Origin: JBFELO01 sp041552055
GTDB taxonomy: Bacteria; Acidobacteriota; Thermoanaerobaculia; Thermoanaerobaculales; Sulfomarinibacteraceae
Length of the DNA: 54,081 bases
Reading direction: 5' to 3'
Assembly (NCBI GenBank): GCA_041552055.1
Contig: JBFELO010000014.1
Span: 1-54,081 of the forward strand
Every line of letters starts with the position of its first letter. Positions within the stretch are counted from its first letter, which is position 1. Shown piece by piece: positions 17,791-27,152 of this stretch. Under the pieces are notes generated by a model that was not told the DNA's origin, did no database searches, and worked only from the letters and a program-made list of their open reading frames with translations. The position numbers and the translations under genes are program-made.

Positions 17791-17868
17791 GGGCGCGTCA
17801 CCTTTCGGGTGGACGGACGGGGAGAGAGAACGCCGGAGGACATCCCCTCCGCTTCTGGATGGGCCGAC

Positions 17869-18696
17869 GTGACCGAAACCCGTGCCTTCTTCCTCCGCAC
17901 GGCCGCCGTATGGCTGCTCCTCGAGCTGGTGGCGGCCAGCCAGGTACTCGGCCCGGACGGCAGCCCCGTTCTGTGGCAATGGGTGCGGGTCGCCACCCGT
18001 CCGGTGGCCGTGACCGCCGAGCACATCGGCGAGTTCGCCTCCGACCTGGCGCTCGGACTGCGTGACACCCGCCGCCTGCTGGCGGAGAATCTGCGGCTGC
18101 GCTACGAGCTCGAGGACGCCCAGAGTCGCAACCTCCTGCTGGCAGAAGATCTCGCCGTCCTCCAGGAGACCGCTCGGCTGGTCGGTGGGGTCGACGGGTT
18201 CGAGGCCTCGTCGGTGGCAGCCCGCTGCGTCTACTGCAACCTGACGCTCGGCAGGATGGAGGTACGAATCGCAACACCGCACGTGGTCCCTTTCGACACT
18301 CCGGTGGTCAGCTCGACCGGACTGGTGGGACGAGTCGTGCGTTCGAACCGCCGGAGCTGTTGGATCGAGACTCTGACCCATCCCGCAGCCGCGGTCGCGG
18401 TCAAGACCGAGAGCGGCACGGTCGAGGGCCTCGTGACCGGGACAGGCAAGCGCGAATTGATGGTCGAGTACGTGTCCCGCACCGCCGAGTTGCTCCGCGG
18501 GGAACTCCTTGTCACCAGCGGTGCCGACGGAATCTACCCGCCCGGCATTCCGGTTGCAAAGGTCAGTCGCATCCGCGAGAGTGATGCGGCGTTTCTCGAG
18601 GTCATGGCGACTCCGGCGGTGGACGCCAGCCGCGTCAGAGTCGTGTTGCTGCTGCCTGGTTGGACGCCCGACCGTGCGAGGTCGAGGCCGCGATGA
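17869..18696 (+). CDS. mreC: Rod shape-determining protein MreC
   Basis: The 275-aa protein fits MreC: an N-terminal membrane helix (FFLRTAAVWLLLELVAAS), a coiled coil (RRLLAENLRLRYELEDAQ, about 65-95), and a beta-rich periplasmic domain. The domain includes the conserved SSTGLVGRVV (about 145-154) and a Gly/Pro turn region ending GADGIYPPGIPVAKV. MreC links MreB and PBP2 across the membrane. Two starts are possible: GTG 17869, with a partial GGATGG site and the membrane helix close behind, or GTG 17809, without a site. I prefer 17869. The TGA overlaps the mreD ATG (ATGA). Confidence 0.9.
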   Translation: MTETRAFFLRTAAVWLLLELVAASQVLGPDGSPVLWQWVRVATRPVAVTAEHIGEFASDLALGLRDTRRLLAENLRLRYELEDAQSRNLLLAEDLAVLQETARLVGGVDGFEASSVAARCVYCNLTLGRMEVRIATPHVVPFDTPVVSSTGLVGRVVRSNRRSCWIETLTHPAAAVAVKTESGTVEGLVTGTGKRELMVEYVSRTAELLRGELLVTSGADGIYPPGIPVAKVSRIRESDAAFLEVMATPAVDASRVRVVLLLPGWTPDRARSRPR

Positions 18697-19187
18697 AGGT
18701 CGCTCTCCTGGCAGCCGCCACGTTGATCGTACAGCGTGCCCTCGGGTGGCCGGGAATGCCGTCCTGGGCCGGTCTGGTAACCCTGCCGATGGTCCTGCTG
18801 GTGGCCGCAGCCCTGCTGCGGCACGGCTCGCGTTGGACGCAGCTCGCGATCCCGCTCGGCCTCGGATGGGATCTGCTTCTCGAGCCGGTCGTCGGTCCCG
18901 GCGGCATCGCGTGGAGCGCGGCTGCACTTGCCCTCAGTGGGCTCGCCGGAGTGGTCGCCGACCGATCGCCGAAGGCATGGTTCTCCTTCGGAGCCGCCGG
19001 CACCGCTGTGTTGCTGCTGACGCGCGCGGCAACTCTCGTACCGCTCGGATTGGGGAGCTCGATCCAGTGGTCGCCTCTGCTCGTCAATCTGGTCACCACT
19101 GCGGCCCTGTGTGGGCTGGTCGGATGGTTGCGGATGCTGGACCTTCCGTCTCGATGGCGCAGCCACCGCGCCCGGAAGCTCAGGTGA
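18693..19187 (+). CDS. mreD: Rod shape-determining protein MreD
   Basis: The 164-aa protein is almost entirely membrane embedded, with about five hydrophobic helices (for example VALLAAATLIVQRAL, LVTLPMVLLVAAALL, AALALSGLAGVV). It lies exactly where mreD is expected, between mreC and mrdA. Sequence conservation in MreD is low, so the assignment rests on topology, size and position. The ATG overlaps the mreC stop; the stop is three bases before mrdA. Confidence 0.85.
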   Translation: MKVALLAAATLIVQRALGWPGMPSWAGLVTLPMVLLVAAALLRHGSRWTQLAIPLGLGWDLLLEPVVGPGGIAWSAAALALSGLAGVVADRSPKAWFSFGAAGTAVLLLTRAATLVPLGLGSSIQWSPLLVNLVTTAALCGLVGWLRMLDLPSRWRSHRARKLR

Positions 19188-19190
19188 AGT

Positions 19191-20969
19191 ATGGAGATCC
19201 GCGAGGATCTCACGCCCCTGAAACGTCGCTCGGCGGTTCTCCTCGTGGCCCTGTTCCTCGCGTTCGGAGCCGTCGATCTCCGGCTCGTCCACCTGCAGCT
19301 CCTCGAAGCCGGCGTCTGGCGCCGGCGGGCCGAAAACAACCGCCTCCGCGAGGTGCCTCTCGTCAGCCGCCGCGGTCGGATCTACGATCGGCGTGGGGAG
19401 CTGATCGCGGACAATCTGCCGACCTGGAAGCTGTTCGCCTTCCCGGACGAGGCGCGCGACCTCGACGAAACGGTGCTCTTCCTGGCCAGTCTGGGCATCG
19501 CCGAGGCCGCGCCGTTGCGGCAGACGATCGCGGGCCGACACATCGGGCGGCTGGCGCCACTGGTCGTGACCAACGAGCTGACGTGGGAACAGCTGGTGAA
19601 GGTGCGTGCCCATCAGAGCGACCACCCCGAGTTGGCAGTGGTGAGCGGCGTCCGTCGTCACTACCCGTTGGCGGCGCTCACCGCCCATGCGATCGGGCAC
19701 CTGCGTCCGATTTCCGAGGCCGAGGTGGCGGCCGACCCGTCGCTGGATCCGACCACCCTGGTAGGGGCGATCGGCGTCGAGGAGCTTCACGACGATTTTC
19801 TCGCCGGTTCGGCAGGTGAGCGATTCGTCGTGGTGTCCGCCGTCGGACAGCAGCTGGGCATCGTTCGTGAGCAGGGTGCGGTGGCCGGCCTCGACCTCGG
19901 CGTCACTCTCGACGTGACCCTGCAGCGAATCGCGGCGGACGCGCTGGGCGAAGCTTCCGGCACCGTGGTCGCTCTGGAACCGGACACGGGCGCGGTGCGT
20001 GTCCTGTACTCGGCCCAGAGCTTCGACCCGAATCTGTTCGTCGGAGGGCTGACGCAGGACGAGTGGACGAATCTCTCGGAAGACCCCTCTCATCCGCTGC
20101 AGAACCGTGCGATCCAGGGTGTGTATCCACCCGGCTCGACGATCAAGCCCCTGATGGCCGTGGCCGGCCTGGGCGAGCGGGAAAGCTCACCGGATTCGGC
20201 GGTCACCTGCCGCGGCCGAGTGATCCTACACGGCCATCCTTTCCGCTGCTGGCGACGCTCGGGCCACGGCCGCCTGGCCCTCGTACGGTCGCTCGAGGTG
20301 TCGTGCGACACCTACTATTACCTGCTTGGCCAACAGCTCGGCATCGAGCGCATGGCGGAGTGGTTCCGGCGGTTCGGCCTCGAGCGCCGCACCGGTATTG
20401 GCCTCGCCGCGGAGGCGACGGGCCTCGTCGGGACGCCCGAGTGGAGCCGTCGCGTCCGAGGCACGCCCTGGTACCCGGGCGAGGCGGTGTCGGTCTCCAT
20501 TGGACAGGGGCCGGTTCTCGCGACAGCCCTGCAGATGGCACGCGCCTACGCCGCACTCGCCAACGGCGGTCGACTGGTGACTCCGCACCTCGTCGAACCG
20601 GCGGTCACACCGGCAGCCGAGGATCTGGGCCTCGACCCCGACCACCTGGCTCTCGTCGTCGAAGGTCTCCGAATGGCGGTCCACGGAAAGGACGGCACGG
20701 CTCGCTCACTGGCTCGACTTCCGATAGCCGGCAAGACGGGGACCGCCCAGGTGGCGCGCCTGCAGGAAGGTGTCAGCCCCGACGAGCTGCCGCCCCACCT
20801 CCGCCACCACGCCTGGTTCGTCGGCTGGGCACCCCTGGAGAGGCCGGAACTCGTCGTGGCCGTTATCGTCGAGCACGGCGGCGGTGGGGGCTCCGTGGCG
20901 GCACCGGTGGCGGGCAAGGTCCTTGAAGCTGCTCTTCGCGAGAGATCGGCTTCCCCCTCCCACTCCTGA
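19191..20969 (+). CDS. mrdA: Penicillin-binding protein 2 (elongasome transpeptidase)
   Basis: The 592-aa class B PBP has one N-terminal membrane helix (about 14-30), a pedestal/dimerisation domain with RRGRIYDRRGELIADN (about 60-75), and a transpeptidase domain. The catalytic Ser316 and Lys319 are in PPGSTIKP, the second motif is SCD at 371-373 (SxN replaced by SCD, as is common in PBP2), and KTGT starts at 515. It cross-links peptidoglycan during side-wall growth together with RodA. The start ATG 19191 is three bases after mreD. The C-terminus is Ser/Pro-rich and short. Confidence 0.95.
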   Translation: MEIREDLTPLKRRSAVLLVALFLAFGAVDLRLVHLQLLEAGVWRRRAENNRLREVPLVSRRGRIYDRRGELIADNLPTWKLFAFPDEARDLDETVLFLASLGIAEAAPLRQTIAGRHIGRLAPLVVTNELTWEQLVKVRAHQSDHPELAVVSGVRRHYPLAALTAHAIGHLRPISEAEVAADPSLDPTTLVGAIGVEELHDDFLAGSAGERFVVVSAVGQQLGIVREQGAVAGLDLGVTLDVTLQRIAADALGEASGTVVALEPDTGAVRVLYSAQSFDPNLFVGGLTQDEWTNLSEDPSHPLQNRAIQGVYPPGSTIKPLMAVAGLGERESSPDSAVTCRGRVILHGHPFRCWRRSGHGRLALVRSLEVSCDTYYYLLGQQLGIERMAEWFRRFGLERRTGIGLAAEATGLVGTPEWSRRVRGTPWYPGEAVSVSIGQGPVLATALQMARAYAALANGGRLVTPHLVEPAVTPAAEDLGLDPDHLALVVEGLRMAVHGKDGTARSLARLPIAGKTGTAQVARLQEGVSPDELPPHLRHHAWFVGWAPLERPELVVAVIVEHGGGGGSVAAPVAGKVLEAALRERSASPSHS

Positions 20970-20975
20970 CCCTTC

Positions 20976-21064
20976 CCGTCTCCGTATCCGTCTCCGTCTC
21001 CGCACCCGAACTTCTCGTCGGGTCGGCATGACGACTCGGATACGGATGCCGGCATGGAGACGGG
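20976..21064. repeat. Hexamer-phased inverted repeat, locus B (mrdA-rodA)
   Basis: The left arm from 20976 reads CCGTCT, CCGTAT, CCGTCT, CCGTCT, CCGCAC in perfect six-base phase. The right arm contains CGGATACG (21037-21044), complementary to CGTATCCG at 20983-20990, and GGAGACGGG (21056-21064), complementary to CCCGTCTCC at 20975-20983. The 173-bp space holds nothing else recognisable apart from a -10-like TAGAGT next to rodA. Confidence 0.75.
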
Positions 21065-21142
21065 GCCAGAAGACGCAGTCACGGGGACTGCCAGGACCAC
21101 CCGATCAAACTCCATCTGCATGGTCCGGGTTAGAGTAGTGCC

Positions 21143-22219
21143 GTGGCTCAGCGCATCGATGCCTGGTTGTTATTGGCGATCGCGGGAATCATCGGAGCTT
21201 CCCTCGCCACCCTGCACGCGGTCGTCCCGGTGCTGGGCTGGCAGCCCATGCTGCGCCAGCTGGTATGGGGTGCGGCCGGCGTGGTTCTGGTGTGGGTACT
21301 GGCGCACATCCGTCCAAGCCGTTACGCGACGTACGCGTCCATGTTCTACGTCATCTGCCTGGTGGCACTGATCGCGGTGCTCTTCGTAGGTGATATTCGG
21401 GGCGGCGCCCGCGCCTGGTTCGCGCTCGGCCCGATCACGATCCAGCCCAGCGAGTTCGCTCGACTCGGAACCATCCTGCTCCTGGCGGCATGGCTCGGAC
21501 GACGACGAACCAACACGCTCGGCCCGCGCGATTCCGTGATCGTCCTCGCGATCGTCGGCTCCACGACGCTACTGGTCGCCCTCGAGCCGGATCTCGGCGT
21601 CGCGATCACCTACCTTCCGATCGGTGTCGCGGGACTGTGGCTGGGAGGTCTCCCAACGCGCGTCTGGATGGTGCTCGTGCTGTTGGCGGTCATGGCCGCG
21701 GGCGTCGTCTGGAGTACCGGCCTGAAGCCGTATCAGAAGGAGCGGGTGCTCACCCTCGTCAATCCGGAACGCGATCCCTACGGCTACGGCTATCAGCTCC
21801 AGCAATCCAAGATCGCGGTGGGGTCGGGCGGCTGGGTGGGCCAGGGACTGGGTCGGGGATCCCAGTCCTTGCTTCGGTTTCTTCCCGCTCAGCATACCGA
21901 CTTCGTGTTCGCGGTCTGGGCCGAGGCCACCGGATTTCTCGGCGCCACCGTCCTGCTGCTGGCCTACGCCCTGTTGCTCTTTCGCATCGCCGTTACGGCA
22001 TTCGCCGCCGAAACTCGATACGGACTCGTGGTCTCTGTACTTGTGGGCGCATGGCTCGGATTCCAGGTCATCTTCAACGTCGGCATGGTCGTCGGCTGGC
22101 TGCCGACCGCGGGCATCACGCTGCCGCTGTTCTCGTACGGCGGATCGTCGCTCCTGACGACCTGTATCGCCCTGAGCTTCGTACACTCGGTGTGGTACCA
22201 CAGACTGGTGTACCAGTAA
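21143..22219 (+). CDS. rodA: Rod shape-determining protein RodA (SEDS glycosyltransferase)
   Basis: The 358-aa SEDS protein has about ten membrane helices and the conserved segments RGGARAWFALGPITIQPSEFA, LVALEPDLGVA, GYGYQLQQSKIAVGSGG and GITLPLFSYGGSSLL. It polymerises lipid II into glycan strands with PBP2. The start is GTG 21143, with no Shine-Dalgarno but with TAGAGT six bases upstream, so it may be the head of a leaderless transcript or depend on read-through from mrdA. The TAA stop overlaps the rng ATG (TAATG). Confidence 0.96.
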   Translation: MAQRIDAWLLLAIAGIIGASLATLHAVVPVLGWQPMLRQLVWGAAGVVLVWVLAHIRPSRYATYASMFYVICLVALIAVLFVGDIRGGARAWFALGPITIQPSEFARLGTILLLAAWLGRRRTNTLGPRDSVIVLAIVGSTTLLVALEPDLGVAITYLPIGVAGLWLGGLPTRVWMVLVLLAVMAAGVVWSTGLKPYQKERVLTLVNPERDPYGYGYQLQQSKIAVGSGGWVGQGLGRGSQSLLRFLPAQHTDFVFAVWAEATGFLGATVLLLAYALLLFRIAVTAFAAETRYGLVVSVLVGAWLGFQVIFNVGMVVGWLPTAGITLPLFSYGGSSLLTTCIALSFVHSVWYHRLVYQ

Positions 22220-23706
22220 TGAACTCGGTGCTGTACCTCTCGGTGAGTCCATTCGAGACGCGCATCGCCCTGCGGGAGAACTCACGGCTGGTGAGCTTCC
22301 GCGCGGAACGACACCGGACGTCGTCGGCCGTCGGCAACCTCTACAAAGGGCGTGTCACCAGGGTTCTTCCCGGAATGCAGGCGGCGTTCGTCAACGTCGG
22401 GCTCGGGCGCGACGCGTTCCTCTACGTGCGCGAGGCGGGCGGAATCCTCGACGACTTTTCCGACATCTTCCCGGTGGATGACGGCGAGGAGCTCGCCACG
22501 GCCGCCGCAGACTCCAACATCGGCGACCTCCTGCGTCAGGGCCAGGAGATCCTCGTTCAGGTTGTCAAGGACCCGCTCGGCACCAAGGGGGCGCGCCTGA
22601 CGACTCACATTACACTCCCGGGACGGTTCCTGGTGTACCTGCCGACGGTCCGTCAGCGGGGGGTCTCCAGGCGCATCATTGAAGTCGAGGAACGGACGCG
22701 TCTCAAAGCGATCGTCGGGGACTTTGACGACGCCCACGGCTGGATCGTCCGGACCGCGGGCGAAGACCAGGGCACCACCGAGCTGGAGGCCGACCGCGAC
22801 GACCTGCTCCGAATGTGGGAGCGGATCCAGACCGCCGCCGAGCGATCACGGGCCCCCACCCTCATCCACCGCGAGTTGAGTCCCGTGCTCCGTACCGTAC
22901 GCGACACGTTCACCCATGCAATTCAGGAGGTCTGGGTCGACGACGACGAGAGCTTTCAGGAGATCCTCGAGTTCTTGGAGCAGTCCGACCCCACCCTGGT
23001 GCCGCGGGTCAAGCTCTTCCGGAAGTCCACCGACATGATGGGCGCCTTCGCCATCGACCGCGAGCTCGACAAGGCCCTCCAGCCGAAAGTGTGGCTCAAG
23101 TCGGGCGGCTCGCTGGTGATCAACCAAACCGAGGCGCTGGTGGCGATCGACGTCAACACCGGTAAGTTCGTGGGCTCGACGTCGCTCGAAGACACCGTTT
23201 TCGCGATCAATCGCGAGGCGGTGCGCGAGATCGTTCGCCAGCTCAGACTTCGCAACCTGGGCGGGATCATCGTCATCGACTTCATCGACATGGAGGACTC
23301 GACGCATCGTCAGACGATTTATGACGAGCTGCAGCAAGAGTTGACTCTGGACTCCGCCCGTACGCAGCTGCTGCCCATGTCCGACATCGGGCTGGTACAG
23401 CTGACCCGCAAGAGGTCACGACCGAGCCTCGAGCGCACCCTCAAACGAGAGTGTCCCTACTGCCACGGCTCGGGACGCATCAAGTCTCTCGCCACCATCT
23501 GCCTGGAGATTCGGCGCGCGCTGCTGGTCGCCGCCGAGCGTGGCATAGGCGACCAGATCACGTTGGTGGTCCACCCCGAGGTCTCCCACTACCTGCAGGG
23601 GCCGCTGCGTGAGCTGCTGCGTGAGCTCGAGGAGTTCCACGACGTCGAGGTCATCGTGCGGGAGAACCCGCTCTTCCACCAGGAACAGTTCGAGATATCT
23701 GAGTGA
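22219..23706 (+). CDS. rng: Ribonuclease G
   Basis: The 495-aa protein matches RNase G/E. An S1 domain with an insertion occupies about 38-125 (GNLYKGRVTRVLPGMQAAFVNVG). The catalytic DNase I-like domain has the metal-binding aspartates in AIDVNTGKFVG and IIVIDFIDM. The zinc-link CPYCHGSGRIKS lies near 410-420. It lacks the long C-terminal scaffold of RNase E. It processes 16S rRNA 5' ends and decays mRNA; in E. coli rng is also next to mre genes, so the position is conserved. The ATG overlaps the rodA stop by one base. Confidence 0.96.
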   Translation: MNSVLYLSVSPFETRIALRENSRLVSFRAERHRTSSAVGNLYKGRVTRVLPGMQAAFVNVGLGRDAFLYVREAGGILDDFSDIFPVDDGEELATAAADSNIGDLLRQGQEILVQVVKDPLGTKGARLTTHITLPGRFLVYLPTVRQRGVSRRIIEVEERTRLKAIVGDFDDAHGWIVRTAGEDQGTTELEADRDDLLRMWERIQTAAERSRAPTLIHRELSPVLRTVRDTFTHAIQEVWVDDDESFQEILEFLEQSDPTLVPRVKLFRKSTDMMGAFAIDRELDKALQPKVWLKSGGSLVINQTEALVAIDVNTGKFVGSTSLEDTVFAINREAVREIVRQLRLRNLGGIIVIDFIDMEDSTHRQTIYDELQQELTLDSARTQLLPMSDIGLVQLTRKRSRPSLERTLKRECPYCHGSGRIKSLATICLEIRRALLVAAERGIGDQITLVVHPEVSHYLQGPLRELLRELEEFHDVEVIVRENPLFHQEQFEISE

Positions 23707-23804
23707 CACAGAAAAGGGGATCGAGACTCTGGCCCCATCCGTCCCGCGAAGGGCTTGGGGGGCCTGTGGGCATGAGGTCGCGAGGGAAACGCGCTGTGCG
23801 GGCG

Positions 23805-23882
23805 TGCCATCTTCAACATTCTTGGGATCTTCTCTGTTGTGCAGCCGAGAGCCGGTCGGGCCCAAGAATGTTGAAGGTGGCA
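23805..23882. repeat. Long inverted repeat between rng and mqnC
   Basis: Arms of 22 bp at 23805-23826 (TGCCATCTTCAACATTC, then TTGGG) and 23861-23882 are reverse complements with one mismatch, across a 34-bp loop. The genes on both sides converge, so it could be a bidirectional terminator, but there is no T tract and the arms are unusually A+T-rich for this genome. The rest of 23707-24003 holds no gene I can support. Confidence 0.85.
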
Positions 23883-24003
23883 ACCGCGGGGAGCGCGACG
23901 GCAGAATACCCCGCCGACGCCACCCGGCCGTGTCGATCTCATACCGCCGATCACTGCCCCGCTGTTCTTTTGCGAGCCCGTAGGGTGCGTGAACTGAGAC
24001 CAA

Positions 24004-25107
24004 TTACAGCGGCTCGTAGAGTGTACGTCGTTGGCGAGGCTCGTAGCCGGCGCTGCGGATGATCCGCTCCATGTCCCGTTGCGTCATCCGATGTTGAGTG
24101 CCGGCTGCGGCCACCACGTTCTCCTCGAGCATGATGGACCCCAGGTCATCGGCCCCGCAGGCCAACGAGAGCTGGCCGATCTTGGTGCCCTGGGTGACCC
24201 ATGAGCCCTGAACGTGGATGATGTTGTCGAGCGCCAGCCGGGAGATCGCGAGTGTCCGCAGGTAGTCGTAGCCACCCGACGGCTCGACCTCGCCCTCGAG
24301 CTGGGTGCGTTCGTCCTGGAAGGTCCACGGGATGAACGCGGTGAATCCACCGGTGTCGTCCTGCAGGCCACGCACCCCGAGTAAGTGCTCGACTCGCGCC
24401 GAGTAGGGCTCTCCGACGCCGAACATCATGGTGGCCGTCGTGCGCAAGCCGAGGCGGTGCGCCTCGCGGTGTACATCCAGCCAGTGATCGGTCGACGCCT
24501 TGGCGCGGGACCAGATCCGGCGGCGCGTGTCGTCTTCGAGGATCTCCGCGCCACCTCCGGGGATCGACTCCAGCCCGGCGTCGATCAGCCGCCGGAGCAC
24601 CTCGGAAAACGACAGCTTCTCGATCTTGGCCACAAAGGCGATCTCGGGCACCGAAAAGGCGTGCAGATGCACCTGGGGAAAGCTGGTCTTGAGGCGCCGC
24701 AACAGCTCCTCGTAGTCGTCGATCCGCAGATCGGGATGAACCCCTCCCTGGAGCAGGATGCCGGTGCCGCCGGCGGCCACCGTTTCGGCCACCTTGTCCG
24801 CGATCTCTTCGAACGGCAACAGATAGGCATCCGCGTCCTTGACTGTTCTGTAGAAGGCGCAGAACCGACAACGGTAGACGCAGACGTTGGTGTAGTTGAT
24901 GTTGCGGTCGATGATGAAGGTGACGACCCCCGGACCCACCAGGCGCTCCCGCACCGCGTGCGCAGCCTGCCCGACCTCGAGCAGGGGCGCGTGCTCGAAC
25001 AGGACGAGAAGGTCGCGGCGATCGAGGCGTGTGCCATCGACTGCGCGATCGAGAATCGCATCAACGGCGGCCGACATTGCCTGGGTAACGTTTTCCCCTC
25101 GGTGCAC
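24004..25107 (-). CDS. mqnC: Cyclic dehypoxanthinyl futalosine synthase
   Basis: The 367-aa radical SAM enzyme shows the MqnC signature NYTNVCVYRCRFCAFYR, with cluster cysteines C76, C80 and C83. It also has GTGILLQGGVHPDLRID, HAFSVPEI and GGGAEIL. MqnC cyclises dehypoxanthine futalosine in the futalosine route to menaquinone, so the organism probably respires with menaquinone. MqnE is the nearest alternative, but the spacing and the CAFYR ending favour MqnC. The start is GTG 25107 or ATG 25077; neither has ideal ribosome-site spacing. No other mqn gene is in the window. It lies 65 bp after rho. Confidence 0.93.
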   Translation of the reverse strand: MHRGENVTQAMSAAVDAILDRAVDGTRLDRRDLLVLFEHAPLLEVGQAAHAVRERLVGPGVVTFIIDRNINYTNVCVYRCRFCAFYRTVKDADAYLLPFEEIADKVAETVAAGGTGILLQGGVHPDLRIDDYEELLRRLKTSFPQVHLHAFSVPEIAFVAKIEKLSFSEVLRRLIDAGLESIPGGGAEILEDDTRRRIWSRAKASTDHWLDVHREAHRLGLRTTATMMFGVGEPYSARVEHLLGVRGLQDDTGGFTAFIPWTFQDERTQLEGEVEPSGGYDYLRTLAISRLALDNIIHVQGSWVTQGTKIGQLSLACGADDLGSIMLEENVVAAAGTQHRMTQRDMERIIRSAGYEPRQRRTLYEPL

Positions 25108-25172
25108 GTTCCCGGAACCTTTCTGCGGGCCCGGTCACGCGTTCTGTGCCGATCCTCAGGAATCTGCGGTGG

Positions 25173-26537
<1,365 letters not shown>

Positions 26538-26538
26538 G

Positions 26539-27141
26539 TCAATCTCCCAGTTGCCGATGACACCACTGGCTCACCAGCTCGTCGATCCGGCGCACCAACT
26601 CGCGCCGTCCTTCACCGGTTCGTACGCTTATCGCCATCGGCCGGGACCCCAGCCCGAGTCGGTGCTGGAGTTCGTTCTGCATCCGCACCCGCTGTCCCCG
26701 GCCCACCTTGTCCGCCTTGGTCAGCACGACCACCCTGTCGAGCCCGGCCTCGTCCAACAGACTCTGGAGGTCGAGGTCCAGGCCTGTCGGGCCGTGCCGA
26801 ATGTCCATCAGAGTCACCACCCCGGCCAGCCGTTCCTCGTCGGATATGTACCGCTCCAGCTCTCGTCCCCACTCCGCCTGCAGTCTCTTCGCGACCTTGG
26901 CGTAGCCGTATCCCGGCAGGTCGACGAGGTAGTAGGCACCGTTCACCAGATAGAAGTTGAGCGTCCGCGTTTTCCCCGGAGCCTTGGCGACTCGAGCCAA
27001 CGACCTGCCGAACAACCAGTTGAGAAGGCTCGACTTTCCGACGTTCGACCGCCCCGCCACCGCCACGTGCGGAAGCCACTCGCGCGGTCGCTGCGATTTC
27101 TTGAGCGCCGCTCCACGAAAGTCGACGTCACGGATCTCCAC
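26539..27141 (-). CDS. engB: Ribosome biogenesis GTPase EngB/YsxC
   Basis: The 200-aa TRAFAC GTPase has G1 AGRSNVGKSSLL (about 29-40), G2 GKTRTLNFY, G3 VDLPGYGYAKV (about 73-83) and G4 VLTKADKV, with G5 near SVRTGEG. EngB acts late in 50S subunit assembly and is usually essential. The gene is squeezed between lon (12 bp) and rho (2 bp). Confidence 0.95.
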   Translation of the reverse strand: MEIRDVDFRGAALKKSQRPREWLPHVAVAGRSNVGKSSLLNWLFGRSLARVAKAPGKTRTLNFYLVNGAYYLVDLPGYGYAKVAKRLQAEWGRELERYISDEERLAGVVTLMDIRHGPTGLDLDLQSLLDEAGLDRVVVLTKADKVGRGQRVRMQNELQHRLGLGSRPMAISVRTGEGRRELVRRIDELVSQWCHRQLGD

Positions 27142-27152
27142 ATCTACCGCAT

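Noticed and set aside
24004..25107. Aminofutalosine synthase MqnE instead of MqnC
   Set aside because: The NYTN...CxFCAFYR motif and following segments fit MqnC better; no sign of the MqnE-specific pattern.
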